Source: Nonomuraea soli (lineage in GTDB: Bacteria; Actinomycetota; Actinomycetes; Streptosporangiales; Streptosporangiaceae). From it: 64,000 nucleotides of DNA. The stretch covers positions 454,546 through 518,545 of the forward strand of contig NZ_JACDUR010000008.1 of the NCBI RefSeq assembly GCF_013761175.1, read 5' to 3'. Position 1 is the stretch's first letter; every line of letters starts with the position of its first letter. Of the stretch, positions 25,479 to 33,335 are shown in pieces. Both the position numbers and the translations under genes were made by a program. Below the pieces are notes generated by a model that made no database searches, had not been told where the DNA came from, and saw only the letters and a list, made by a program, of their open reading frames with translations.

Positions 25479-25782
25479 CAGTCCAGCACGGGACTTGGCC
25501 GGTTGGCCGTCTCTGACATCGACGGATCCTGCGTCCGTGACGAAACCTCCGGGTTGCGTCCACACAGCCAGGTGCAGGGCCGTCGGTCCGTCGAGTCGGG
25601 GCACCCCAACCGGGCGGGGGGTTGGACCCGGGACGGGCCCGGCAGCCCAGTAGACAACGGAACTCCGCGCTCGCCGCCGACGAGACGGATCCGGTCCGAA
25701 GGGTTGCCGGGCCCTCTTCCCGCTCCCGTGCTCATGGACCACCGCGAGAGCGCCGGGTGATCCCACGACGGTGGGGTCACCC
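25479..25782 (+). ncRNA. Candidate structured non-coding RNA (about 300 nt)
   Basis: The interval runs from the expected start of the orphan promoter to the end of the hairpin at 25755-25782. It is GC-rich with several internal inverted repeats and lacks a supported open frame. It does not match RNase P RNA, tmRNA, SRP RNA or 6S RNA by features I can recognise. This is a hypothesis only. Confidence 0.25.
25755..25782 (+). terminator. 12-bp hairpin before lnt
   Basis: GGGTGATCCCAC (25755-25766) pairs with GTGGGGTCACCC (25771-25782) around GACG, with one U-G wobble. TGCCTTGCCTTT follows, so a moderate terminator for helD or the candidate RNA is likely. Confidence 0.6.
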
Positions 25783-25864
25783 TGCCTTGCCTTTACGCCG
25801 GGCGACTCCTCGGGGGCGGTAGCTTTTCTTGCAAGCCGTTTTCATCGCGAGGAGACCCCCGGCC

Positions 25865-27679
25865 GTGGCGCAGGACCTTTCCGACACCGCTGGCACCCCG
25901 GTGCCGCCCGGCTCCGCCACGCCCACCCCGGCTGACGGGCCGCCCGCCGTGCCGCCTGTTGTGCCTTCCGAGCCGGCCGAGCCGCCCGCGGGAGCGCCGG
26001 GCAAGGAGCCGCGCACCGTCCTCCTGGCGCGCGTGGCCGCCGCCGCGGCCGGCGGGTTGCTGCTCTTCCTGGCCTTCCCGCCCCTCAACTGGTGGCTGTG
26101 CGCCCCGCTGGGCCTGGCCCTCGTGGCGGGCAGCCTGTACGGCACGCGGCCCCGCAGAGCCGCCTGGCTCGGCTACCTGGCGGCGCTGGTCTTCCTCCTG
26201 CCCGCCCTGGCCTGGGTCCGCCCCATCGGCTACGACGCCTGGCTGGCCCTCGTCGGCGTGGAGTCCGCGTTCTACGCGGCGACGGCGGCAGGAGCCGCGA
26301 TGGTGATGCGCCTGCCGTGGTGGCCGCTGTGGTTCTCGGCACTCTGGGTGGCCATGGAGTGGATCCGTGGCCTGGTGCCCATCGGGGGCTTCCCGTGGGC
26401 GAGAGTGGGCTTCAGCCAGGGCGAGACGCTGTACACCTACTACGCGGCGCTGGGGGGCGTGCCGCTGGTGTCCTTCGCCGTCGCCCTCAGCGGCACCCTG
26501 CTGGCCGCCGCCGTCCTCCGTCTGCCGCGCCGTACCGAAGGGCCGGCGGAAACCGCGCCGGGCTTGGGCGCGGAAACGGCGCCGGGCTTGGGCGCGGAAA
26601 CGGCGCCGAGCTTGGGCGCGGAAACGGCGCCGAGCTTGGGCGCGGAAACGGCGCCGGGCCCGGGGCGGGAAGCCGCGCCACGGGCGGGACGCGGCGCGGC
26701 GCCGGTGTGGCGGGTGAGTGCCGCCCTGACCGCCGGCGCGCTCGCCGTACCCGCCCTGACCTTCCTCATCCCCCGCCCGGGCGACGAGGGCAAAACGGTC
26801 AACATTGGCGTCGTCCAGGGCAACGTGCCCGGCGAGGGCATGTACTTCCTGGGCGACGAACCTGCCGTGGTCCTGAAAAATCACGCGAACATGACGCATG
26901 AGCTGGCCAAGCGTGTCAGGGAAGGGAAACTCCCGAAGCCCGACGTCGTCGTGCTCCCGGAGAACTCCACCGACATCGACCCCTACGCCGACCCGGCCGC
27001 CCACGCCATCATCGACGCCTCGGTCAAGGACGTCGGCGTGCCCACCCTCATCGGCGCCGTCGTCGGCATCGGCCAGACCGAGCGCGCCACCCGCAGCCTC
27101 GTGTGGGACCCGGCCACCGGCCCCGGCGCCTACTACGACAAGCAGAAGCTGGTGCCGTTCGGGGAGTACACCCCGATGAAGGAGATCTTCCTGGCCCTGT
27201 TCGAGCGGGCCAGCCTGGTCGGGCGCCAGTCGGTGGCGGGCACCCGCGACGGCGACCTGAAGATAGGCCCGGTCACCCTCGGCGCGATCAACTGCTACGA
27301 GGTCGCCTACGACGGCATCGTCCGCGACACCGTGCGCACCGGCGCGACCCCGCTGGTGGTGCAGGGCAACAACGCCAGCTACGCCCTGTCGAACCTGCCG
27401 CCCCAGCAGCTGGCGATGTCGCAGTTGCGCGCCGTCGAGCACAACCGGGCGGTTGTGACCGCCTTCACCACGGGGATCTCGGCATATGTGACTCCAGAGG
27501 GTAAGGTCTCCTGGCAGACCGCCGAACGTGTCCCTGACGCGACCGTGGTCACCGTTCCGGTCCGCACCCAGGCCACGATCGCCACGAAGGTGGGGAGCGC
27601 GCCGGAATGGGCATTGATAGTGGTGGGAGTGGGGGCCATCGGGGCCGCCGCATGGCGTCGGGTGAGGCATCGCAGCTGA
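25865..27679 (+). CDS. lnt: Apolipoprotein N-acyltransferase
   Basis: The 604-residue membrane enzyme N-acylates the lipid-modified cysteine of lipoproteins. It has a Pro/Ala-rich N-terminal tail (1-60), about seven membrane helices (65-255) and a nitrilase domain with the Glu-Lys-Cys triad: LPENSTD (about 363), DKQKLVPFGEYTP (about 425) and AINCYEVAYD (about 475). Between helices and nitrilase domain lies an octapeptide repeat (ETAPGLGA units) absent from ordinary family members. GTG 25865 is preferred because CGAGGAGA precedes it; TTG 25829 is an alternative. It overlaps ppm1 by one base (TGATG). Mycobacterium tuberculosis fuses these two enzymes; here they are separate but coupled. Confidence 0.92.
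   Translation: MAQDLSDTAGTPVPPGSATPTPADGPPAVPPVVPSEPAEPPAGAPGKEPRTVLLARVAAAAAGGLLLFLAFPPLNWWLCAPLGLALVAGSLYGTRPRRAAWLGYLAALVFLLPALAWVRPIGYDAWLALVGVESAFYAATAAGAAMVMRLPWWPLWFSALWVAMEWIRGLVPIGGFPWARVGFSQGETLYTYYAALGGVPLVSFAVALSGTLLAAAVLRLPRRTEGPAETAPGLGAETAPGLGAETAPSLGAETAPSLGAETAPGPGREAAPRAGRGAAPVWRVSAALTAGALAVPALTFLIPRPGDEGKTVNIGVVQGNVPGEGMYFLGDEPAVVLKNHANMTHELAKRVREGKLPKPDVVVLPENSTDIDPYADPAAHAIIDASVKDVGVPTLIGAVVGIGQTERATRSLVWDPATGPGAYYDKQKLVPFGEYTPMKEIFLALFERASLVGRQSVAGTRDGDLKIGPVTLGAINCYEVAYDGIVRDTVRTGATPLVVQGNNASYALSNLPPQQLAMSQLRAVEHNRAVVTAFTTGISAYVTPEGKVSWQTAERVPDATVVTVPVRTQATIATKVGSAPEWALIVVGVGAIGAAAWRRVRHRS
26549..26668 (+). repeat. 5 x 24-bp in-frame tandem array inside lnt
   Basis: Units encode ETAPGLGA, ETAPGLGA, ETAPSLGA, ETAPSLGA and the degraded ETAPGPGR. 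The array lies in the linker between the last early membrane helix and the nitrilase domain. Confidence 0.95.
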
Positions 27680-28422
27680 TGGAGACTCTGGGCAAGGTTC
27701 TTGTCATCGTCCCCACCTACAACGAGCGGGAGAACCTGCCTGCCATCGTCGAGCGCCTGCGATCGGCCGTGCCCGAGGCCGACCTCCTCATCGCCGACGA
27801 CAACAGCCCCGACGGCACCGGCAAGATCGCCGACGAGTTCGCGGCCGCAGACGACCACATCCACGTCCTGCACCGCGAGGGCAAGCAGGGCCTGGGCGCC
27901 GCCTACCTGGCGGGCTTCGCCTGGGGGCTGGAGCAGGGCTACGACGTGCTCGTCGAGATCGACGCCGACGGCTCCCACCAGCCCGAGGAGCTCCCCAAGC
28001 TGCTGCGCGCCCTCGCCGAGGGCGCCGACCTGGCGATCGGCTCACGCTGGGTGCCCGGCGGCAAGGTCGTTAACTGGCCGGCCCGGCGGGAGTTCCTGTC
28101 GCGCGGGGCGAACATCTACACGCGCATCATGCTCGGCATGCACGTGCGCGACGCCACGGCCGGCTTCCGCGCCTACCGGGCGGCCACGCTGGAGAAGATC
28201 GGCATGGCCGATGTCGAGTCGCAGGGGTACTGCTTCCAGATCGACCTGACGCTGCGCACCGCCCGGCAGGGGCTGCGGGTCGCCGAGGTGCCCATCACGT
28301 TCGTGGAGCGCACGCAGGGGCACAGCAAGATGGGCAGGGCCATCGTGACGGAGGCGCTGTGGCGGGTGACCGTCTGGGGCGTCCAGGGCCTCCCGCGCCG
28401 CTTCCGCCGCACCCGCCCCTGA
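27679..28422 (+). CDS. ppm1: Polyprenol monophosphomannose synthase (GT2)
   Basis: The 247-residue GT-A glycosyltransferase transfers mannose from GDP-mannose to polyprenyl phosphate, making the donor for lipoglycan and protein O-mannosylation outside the membrane. Motifs are VIVPTYNERENLPAIVERL at the N-terminus, ADDNSPDGTG, the metal-binding EIDADGSHQPEELPKLL near 96, and FVERTQGHSKM near 215. No C-terminal membrane helices are present, so it is the short soluble form. The ATG overlaps the lnt stop, and Lnt and Ppm1 are known to interact in mycobacteria. Confidence 0.92.
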   Translation: METLGKVLVIVPTYNERENLPAIVERLRSAVPEADLLIADDNSPDGTGKIADEFAAADDHIHVLHREGKQGLGAAYLAGFAWGLEQGYDVLVEIDADGSHQPEELPKLLRALAEGADLAIGSRWVPGGKVVNWPARREFLSRGANIYTRIMLGMHVRDATAGFRAYRAATLEKIGMADVESQGYCFQIDLTLRTARQGLRVAEVPITFVERTQGHSKMGRAIVTEALWRVTVWGVQGLPRRFRRTRP

Positions 28423-28498
28423 CCGCAGCCGAGACCTGGCACGCGCCTCACCGGCGTGGCACCGTCCGGGGTGGAACGTGCGGCCGCCGCCGGGCGTT

Positions 28499-28515
28499 AG
28501 CCTTCATGTAAGGCT
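28499..28515. repeat. Inverted repeat AGCCTT-CATGT-AAGGCT
   Basis: Perfect 6-bp arms lie 24 bp upstream of the fxsA start. This could be a small operator or a leader hairpin. Confidence 0.3.
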
Positions 28516-28538
28516 TTCGCGTGCGAGTGAGGACGACG

Positions 28539-29051
28539 ATGCGGATCCTGCTGTTCCTGGCGTTCCTGGTGGTCCCGGTCCTGGAGATCTGGCTGCTCAT
28601 CCAGGTCGGCCAGGTGATCGGCGGCTGGACGACGGTGGCGCTGCTGATCGCCGACAGCCTCCTGGGCGCGTGGATTGTGCGGCGGGAGGGGCGCAGGGCC
28701 TGGAAGGCGCTGCAGGAGGCCCTGGGCGCGGGGCGCATGCCCGACAAGGAGCTGGCCGACGGCGGCCTGATCCTGGTGGGCGGCGCGCTCCTGCTGACTC
28801 CCGGCTTCCTGACCGACGTGTTCGGCTTCCTGTGCGTCCTGCCGTTCACCAGGCCGCTGATGCGCCGCCTGGCGGGCTGGTTCTTCGCCAGGCGGGTGAA
28901 GACGCTCGCGCAGGCTTCGCCGTACGGCAGGCTGGTCTTCCGCGACGGCGTCAACGACTACGACGGCAAGGTCGTGCACGGCGAGGTCATCAAGGACGGT
29001 GCGGTGATCAAGGACGGCGTCGTCGTCAAGGACGACGGGCGCTTGGGCTGA
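28539..29051 (+). CDS. fxsA: FxsA-family membrane protein
   Basis: The 170-residue protein has FxsA helices: ILLFLAFLVVPVLEIWLLIQVGQVIGGWTTVALLIADSLLGAWIVRREG (residues 3-52), then GGLILVGGALLLTPGFLTDVFGFLCVLPFTRPL (about 74-107). Members sit in the cytoplasmic membrane; the E. coli protein affects phage exclusion and has no known reaction. The C-terminal tail ends with two to three VIKDG/VVKDD repeats. ATG 28539 follows GAGGACG; GTG 28521 is less likely. Confidence 0.9.
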   Translation: MRILLFLAFLVVPVLEIWLLIQVGQVIGGWTTVALLIADSLLGAWIVRREGRRAWKALQEALGAGRMPDKELADGGLILVGGALLLTPGFLTDVFGFLCVLPFTRPLMRRLAGWFFARRVKTLAQASPYGRLVFRDGVNDYDGKVVHGEVIKDGAVIKDGVVVKDDGRLG

Positions 29052-29105
29052 CGCACGGCGTCAACGCGTCGCCGGCGGTGTCGCACGCAAGCTCCGAGAA
29101 AACGA

Positions 29106-29135
29106 AGAACCCCGGACGTGTCCGTCCGGGGTTCT
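29106..29135. terminator. 12-bp hairpin terminator between fxsA and rbpA
   Basis: AGAACCCCGGAC (29106-29117) pairs perfectly with GTCCGGGGTTCT (29124-29135) around a 6-base loop. On the minus strand it is followed by TCGTTTTC, so it mainly ends the rbpA transcript; CCTTC follows on the plus strand. Confidence 0.85.
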
Positions 29136-29154
29136 CCTTCACACCACGTGAGAC

Positions 29155-29499
29155 TCAGGCGCTCTTGCGGCGCTGGGCCCTCAGGACCGCCAGCCGCTCG
29201 TTGAGCACCTCTTCCAGGTCTTCGATCGAACGCCGCTCCAGGAGCATGTCCCAGTGCGTCCTCGGGGGCTTGGACTTCTTGGCCTCCGGCAACTCGCCGT
29301 CCACTCGCCAGGCGGTGACGCCGCACATGCGGCATTCCCAGGTCGCGGGGACCTCGGCCTCGGCGGCAAGCGGGACCTCGAAAGTATGGCCCTTGGAGCA
29401 GGTGTAGGACACGTCCTGGCGCGGGGCCAGATCCGTGTTACGGTCGTTCTCGTAGCTGGTTGCCCCGAGCCGGGTGCCACGAAGCGCGCGCTCGCCCAT
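29155..29499 (-). CDS. rbpA: RNA polymerase-binding protein RbpA
   Basis: The 114-residue protein is the actinobacteria-specific RbpA, which binds RNA polymerase and the principal sigma factor and stabilises open complexes. It starts MGERALRGTRLGATSYENDRN, the conserved N-terminal tail. A zinc-ribbon-like core carries YTCSKGHTF and WECRMCG, and the C-terminal sigma-interaction helix is RTHWDMLLERRSIEDLEEVLNERL. AGGAGG lies 9 bases upstream of the ATG. A SigR-type promoter stands 56 bp upstream, consistent with the known stress control of rbpA in Streptomyces. Confidence 0.96.
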   Translation of the reverse strand: MGERALRGTRLGATSYENDRNTDLAPRQDVSYTCSKGHTFEVPLAAEAEVPATWECRMCGVTAWRVDGELPEAKKSKPPRTHWDMLLERRSIEDLEEVLNERLAVLRAQRRKSA

Positions 29500-29554
29500 G
29501 TCTAAATGCCTCCTACAGGGCCCCCATCGTGGGGGTCTGTCTCCCACGGTGTCT

Positions 29555-29580
29555 AACGCTTGATACCGTGATGGGATTCC
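29555..29580 (-). promoter_or_regulatory. SigR-type promoter of rbpA
   Basis: On the minus strand GGAAT (29580-29576), exactly 18 bases, then GTT (29557-29555). This is the GGAAT-N18-GTT pattern of the oxidative/thiol-stress sigma factor SigR. Its distance to the rbpA ATG leaves a leader of about 50 bases. Confidence 0.75.
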
Positions 29581-29627
29581 CACATGGCGGTTGATCCAAT
29601 CGCGCTTTTTCGGCTTTCCCCGATCCG

Positions 29628-30254
29628 TCACACGTTGACAGGCCGCTTCGCCCTGTGGTCGAGACGTGCCGTCAACCAGATCGCCCCCGCCGCGAGCAGG
29701 GCGCCGTGCGCGATGCGCACCGCCGGCGGAGTGAAGAACTGCGGCAGGAAAAGCGCCATTCCCACGGCGAGCGGCCACGCGTGCGGGCCCAGCGCGAGCG
29801 CCGCCAGGACCGCTCCCACGCCGAGCAGGATCAATCCCGCCGCGAACATCGTGACCGCCGCGGGGTGGAAGCGGAAGTCGTCGGCGAGCGTGAGCAGGGA
29901 GGCGTCCTGCTCGCGCGCGGCACGGGCGGCGATGACGTGCAGGCCGAACACCTCGGCGCCGTAGTACGGCAACGTCAGGCCCGCGCCGATCCAGGTCACC
30001 GCCGCGGCGCGCATCAGCCGGTCGTCGCCGCTCGACCGGTACACGCCGAGCAATGCCAGCGACAACAGGACGAATCCGGCCACGGCGAACAGGTGGGAGG
30101 CGATCCACGCCCCCGAGGCCATCGCCTGGGCGCCTTCCAGCGTCGTCTCGTCCGAGTAGGGGCGCACGAGGGGATAGGCCAGGAACAGCAGGCCGGAGGC
30201 GGCCAGGGCCGCCCTGGTCACAGGGGAGGTTGTCATGGCGACAGCCTGGTTCAT
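29628..30254 (-). CDS. Six-helix integral membrane protein, unknown function
   Basis: The protein of about 208 residues has roughly six hydrophobic helices (for example AALAASGLLFLAYPLVRPY, WIASHLFAVAGFVLLSLALLGVY, VTMFAAGLILLGVGAVLAALAL). Short polar loops contain YSDETTLEGAQAM and REQDASLLTLADDFRFHPAA. I do not recognise a defined family. ATG 30254 is taken; ATG 30236 is an alternative six codons in, and neither has a good ribosome site. It is divergent from the histidine kinase gene across 63 bp, which may make it a target or ancillary part of that system. Confidence 0.7.
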   Translation of the reverse strand: MNQAVAMTTSPVTRAALAASGLLFLAYPLVRPYSDETTLEGAQAMASGAWIASHLFAVAGFVLLSLALLGVYRSSGDDRLMRAAAVTWIGAGLTLPYYGAEVFGLHVIAARAAREQDASLLTLADDFRFHPAAVTMFAAGLILLGVGAVLAALALGPHAWPLAVGMALFLPQFFTPPAVRIAHGALLAAGAIWLTARLDHRAKRPVNV

Positions 30255-30292
30255 GGCGATTGTCCGGTGTAGTGCGAGAATCAGCGCCTTGT

Positions 30293-30307
30293 TATGCCTT
30301 TTGCATA
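30293..30307. promoter_or_regulatory. TATGC-CTTTT-GCATA inverted repeat upstream of the kinase
   Basis: Perfect 5-bp arms lie 10 bp before the GTG start of the histidine kinase, in the divergent control region shared with the membrane protein gene. It is an operator candidate. Confidence 0.3.
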
Positions 30308-30317
30308 GGGGAGGGCC

Positions 30318-32117
30318 GTGAGGGAGCTCCAGCCGGGCACGGCTCGCGCGTTGTTGTGGGCCGTCGCGACGCTGCTGGTGGTCCAGCGTTTCTTCGGCAC
30401 CCTGACCACGGCCGGGGGCGACGTGATCACCGCGGCCGCCATGACCGCCGTGCAGGCCGTCATGGCGGTCGTGCTGCTGGGATGGCGCGGGCCCGGCGCG
30501 CTGGCCGTCCAGGCGGTGCTGGGGTTCGCGCCCTTCGTACTGTTCGGTGCGGGATGGGCGCCCGCGTTGTGGGCGCTGGCGGCCTGCGCGCTGGTGGTGC
30601 TCCCGGCGAGGCGGGCCTGGCCGGTGGCGGTGGCGGTGACGGTGTCGGCGGGCGTCGTGGGTCACGCCCTCGGGGCGACGGTGTGGATGGCGGTCTGGTC
30701 CATGGCCGTCGTGGTCGACCTCGGTTTGTCGATCTACGGGCTGGCCTCGCTGACCGCCACGGTGGACAGGCTCGCCGCCGCGCGGGAGGAACTGGCCTCG
30801 GCCGCCGTCGCCGCCGAGCGGGCGCGGGCGCGGCGGGAGCTGACGGGGCGGCTGGCGGCGGATCTACGGGCTCTGGGGTTCCTGATCCGCCAGGCGACGC
30901 CGTACGGCCTGGCCCGCGCCGCCGAGCTCGCCCGCACGACCCTCGCCCGCGTGCGCGCCACCGCCGCGGCCCAGACCGGGGTGTCGGCCGGGGTCCAGGC
31001 CGGGATGCGGGCAGGGAGGGAAGCCGGGGCGCCGGCCGGGGGGCCTGGGAGCGCGGACGGCGGGGGCGAACCCGCGACGGTGGTCTCCTCGAGGCGGTGG
31101 GCGCGCGGCATCGAGGTCACGGTCCTGGCGGGCTTCAGCCTCGTCACCGCGATGAACATCGCCGTGTACGGCGCGGCGGGCTGGACGGCGACGCTCCTGG
31201 GCTGGGCGGCGGTCCTGGCCGTGCTGGTGCTGCAACTGCTGCCCGCCACCCCGCTCCGGACGGCGGCGCAGGTCGTGATCGTGCTAACGCCCGGCCCGTG
31301 GGCGGTGCCGTGGCTGGTGGGCCTGGTGCCCTTCCCGGTCAGCCGCATGATGCGGAACCTGCGCTCGTGGTTGCCCGCCGTGGCGGTGACCGTCGCCGGG
31401 GGCGTGCTGATGGGGGTGCGCACCGGCCGGTCCGCCGAAGGGCTGTACGTGCTGCTCGCGTGCGCCGGGCTGTCCCTGGCCCTGTTCGGCCTGGCCAGGC
31501 TGGCGGAGCTGACGGCGCGGCTGGAGGAGGTACGGCGGGGCCTGGCCGAGGCCGCGCTGGAGCGGGAGCGTGACCGGCTGGCCCGCGACCTGCACGACAC
31601 CCTCGGGCTGGCGCTGTCGGCGATCGCGTTGCGGGGGGAACTGGCCGACACGCCCGAACGGGCCAGGGCGGAGGCGCCTGCCCTGGCGGAGCTGGCGGAG
31701 GGCGCTCTGCGGGATGTGGGGCACATCCCCGACGACGCCGTGGGGTGGTCGCTGCGGGAGGAGGTGGCGGCCGCCCGAGGGATCCTGCGAGCCGCGGGGA
31801 TCGAGGTCGAGGTACGCATGCCAGGCGTCGACGTGCCCGGCGAGGTGGGGCCGGCGATGGCCACCGTGCTGCGGGAGGCGGTCACGAACGTGCTGCGGCA
31901 CAGCGCCGCGCGACGCTGTCTCATCGTGGTCGAGGAGGGTGACGCCCAGCTGCGGCTGCTCGTGCGCAACGACGGCGCGCCGCCCGCCTCCCCGGCGGGG
32001 GATGGCGGCAGCGGGCTCGCAGGGCTGGCCGTACGGACCTCCGGACGGCTGAGCGTGCGGCGCGAGCCTGACGGCGGCTTCGAGCTGGAGGCGCGGTTCG
32101 CACGTGAGCCTGCCTGA
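30318..32117 (+). CDS. NarL-type sensor histidine kinase with two tandem membrane/DHp modules
   Basis: The 599-residue protein contains two similar halves. The first has about five membrane helices (10-145), then a coiled helix and a degenerate dimerisation motif ERARARRELTGRL where the phosphorylatable His is Thr176. A Gly/Ala-rich linker (221-252) follows. The second half has five more helices (265-400) and an intact HisKA_3 motif ERERDRLARDLHDTLG (His426). The ATPase domain has the N box EAVTNVLRHS and a glycine-rich GDGGSGLAGLAVRT. Only the second half can be active. Its response regulator is encoded just beyond, in convergent orientation. The GTG start follows GGGGAGGG. Confidence 0.88.
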   Translation: MRELQPGTARALLWAVATLLVVQRFFGTLTTAGGDVITAAAMTAVQAVMAVVLLGWRGPGALAVQAVLGFAPFVLFGAGWAPALWALAACALVVLPARRAWPVAVAVTVSAGVVGHALGATVWMAVWSMAVVVDLGLSIYGLASLTATVDRLAAAREELASAAVAAERARARRELTGRLAADLRALGFLIRQATPYGLARAAELARTTLARVRATAAAQTGVSAGVQAGMRAGREAGAPAGGPGSADGGGEPATVVSSRRWARGIEVTVLAGFSLVTAMNIAVYGAAGWTATLLGWAAVLAVLVLQLLPATPLRTAAQVVIVLTPGPWAVPWLVGLVPFPVSRMMRNLRSWLPAVAVTVAGGVLMGVRTGRSAEGLYVLLACAGLSLALFGLARLAELTARLEEVRRGLAEAALERERDRLARDLHDTLGLALSAIALRGELADTPERARAEAPALAELAEGALRDVGHIPDDAVGWSLREEVAAARGILRAAGIEVEVRMPGVDVPGEVGPAMATVLREAVTNVLRHSAARRCLIVVEEGDAQLRLLVRNDGAPPASPAGDGGSGLAGLAVRTSGRLSVRREPDGGFELEARFAREPA

Positions 32118-32183
32118 CGGCGGCTTCGGGGCGGAGGGCAAGCTTGAGGAGAGGCGTGTTTTGGGGTGGAGGCGAGCTTCGTC

Positions 32184-32792
32184 CTAGAGCCAGCCTGACT
32201 CGGTGGCGATGCGGACGGCGTCGATTCGGTTGCGGGCGCCGAGCTTGTCGACCGCGGAGGTCAGGTAGTTGCGGACCGTGCCATAGGTGAGGTGCAGCCG
32301 CTCGGCGATCTGGGCGGGCGGCAGGCCGGTGGCCGCCAGGCCGAGCACCTCGGCCTCGCGCGAGGTGAGCGGGCTGGTGGCCGACTCCAGAGCCCGCAGG
32401 GTGAGGCCCTGGTCGAAGGCCCTTCCCCCGGCGGCCACGGTGCGGACGGCCTCGGCCAGTTCCGCGGGCCGTACGTCCTTGGGCAGGAACCCCGCCACAC
32501 CGGCCTCCAGGGCCCGCCTGAGCTCGGCGGGACGGGCCAGGGCGGTGAGGATCAGCACCCGCACGGCGGGAAGCTCGTCGCGCAGCCGGGCCGCCGCGTC
32601 GATGCCGTCGAGGACCGGCAGGTGGATGTCGATGACGGCCACGTCGGGCGCGTGCAGCTTCGCGGCGGGCAGGATCTCGTCGCCGCTCGTCACGGCGGCC
32701 ACGACCCGGAGCCCGGGGTCTCGGCCCAGGAGCTCGGTCAGGGCCTCGCGGAGCAGGCGCATGTCCTCGGCCAGGAGGACCTTCAACGACAT
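32184..32792 (-). CDS. LuxR/NarL-family response regulator
   Basis: The 202-residue protein has a receiver domain (1-118; acidic pair ED at 9-10, phosphorylated Asp55 in VIDIHLPVLDG, conserved Lys in FLPKDV) and a LuxR-type helix-turn-helix (about 135-200; LTSREAEVLGLAATGLPPAQIAERLHLTYGTVRNYLTSAVDKLGA). It is the natural partner of the convergent kinase, their stop codons being 66 bp apart. The convergent arrangement is unusual, as NarL-type pairs are normally co-transcribed. Confidence 0.93.
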   Translation of the reverse strand: MSLKVLLAEDMRLLREALTELLGRDPGLRVVAAVTSGDEILPAAKLHAPDVAVIDIHLPVLDGIDAAARLRDELPAVRVLILTALARPAELRRALEAGVAGFLPKDVRPAELAEAVRTVAAGGRAFDQGLTLRALESATSPLTSREAEVLGLAATGLPPAQIAERLHLTYGTVRNYLTSAVDKLGARNRIDAVRIATESGWL

Positions 32793-32806
32793 GGGCCTAT
32801 TGTCGC

Positions 32807-33295
32807 CTATGTCCCGGTGACCAGCGGCACGATGCGTTTGTCGCCCATCTCGGTGAACATCACGAGCGGGGCGGCGCTCAGGCCCACCAGGCGCCCGAGC
32901 GCGGGGCGGCCCTTCTCGCGGGCCAGGGCCGGGCCGATGGCGGCCATGAAGGCCGTCAGGGCGGGCAGCGGGCGCACCCACAGCGTGAGCTCGGCGATGA
33001 GGCCCTCGTCGTCGAGGCGTACCAGCACGCTCTCCTCCAGCTCCCGTCGCCCCAGGCGGGCCGTGGCGGCCAGCATGCGGGTGCGGTCGTCGCCCACGTC
33101 GGTGTGGTAGCGGATGTCGCTCAGCAGGGGCAGCACCGCGGAGAACAGCTCGCGTAGCTGCTCGACACCGCGGAAGGTGGTGCGGGCGCTGAGCGGGGAG
33201 TGCAGGACGGCGTCGGGGGCCAGGGTGGAGAGGAGAAGGTCGAGATCGTGCTTCTCGCCGGCCTCGCGGTAGCGGCGGGTGGTTTCTGTCGACAT
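32807..33295 (-). CDS. SnoaL/NTF2-like protein
   Basis: The 162-residue protein has an NTF2-like cone fold typical of SnoaL-type proteins: TTRRYREAGEKHDLDLLLSTLAPDAVLHSPLSARTTFRG, then LFSAVLPLLSDIRYHTDV. Members bind or isomerise small hydrophobic molecules. It lies 14 bp upstream of the response regulator on the same strand and shares a short control region with the divergent HxlR gene, whose operator overlaps its start. It is probably a target of HxlR. Confidence 0.8.
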   Translation of the reverse strand: MSTETTRRYREAGEKHDLDLLLSTLAPDAVLHSPLSARTTFRGVEQLRELFSAVLPLLSDIRYHTDVGDDRTRMLAATARLGRRELEESVLVRLDDEGLIAELTLWVRPLPALTAFMAAIGPALAREKGRPALGRLVGLSAAPLVMFTEMGDKRIVPLVTGT

Positions 33296-33312
33296 AGTTC
33301 AGATTTTGAACT
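33296..33312. promoter_or_regulatory. Candidate HxlR operator
   Basis: AGTTCA (33296-33301), GATTT, TGAACT (33307-33312) is a perfect 6-bp inverted repeat directly before the start of the SnoaL-like gene and 23 bp before the HxlR gene. Confidence 0.6.
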
Positions 33313-33335
33313 GACCGAGTGCATAAAATCAACCC

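Larger units (their letters stand above)
25422..25864. other. 443-bp stretch without a convincing gene
   Basis: This is the longest gene-free interval in the window. It holds a good plus-strand promoter (25445-25472), several GC-rich self-complementary segments such as CCAACC with GGTTGG around 25600-25630, and a 12-bp hairpin (25755-25782). Short open frames exist on both strands, but none has a ribosome site or a recognisable domain. One minus-strand frame contains DGPTALHLAVW, faintly like an ankyrin repeat, which could be a gene remnant. Confidence 0.5.

Noticed and set aside
25404..25766. Minus-strand ankyrin-repeat protein
   Set aside because: Only one short ankyrin-like string (TALHLAVW) is seen, without ribosome site or further repeats; mentioned only as a possible remnant.
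28448..28979. Minus-strand frames opposite fxsA
   Set aside because: Gln/Arg-rich shadow without a start signal; the plus strand encodes clear FxsA helices.
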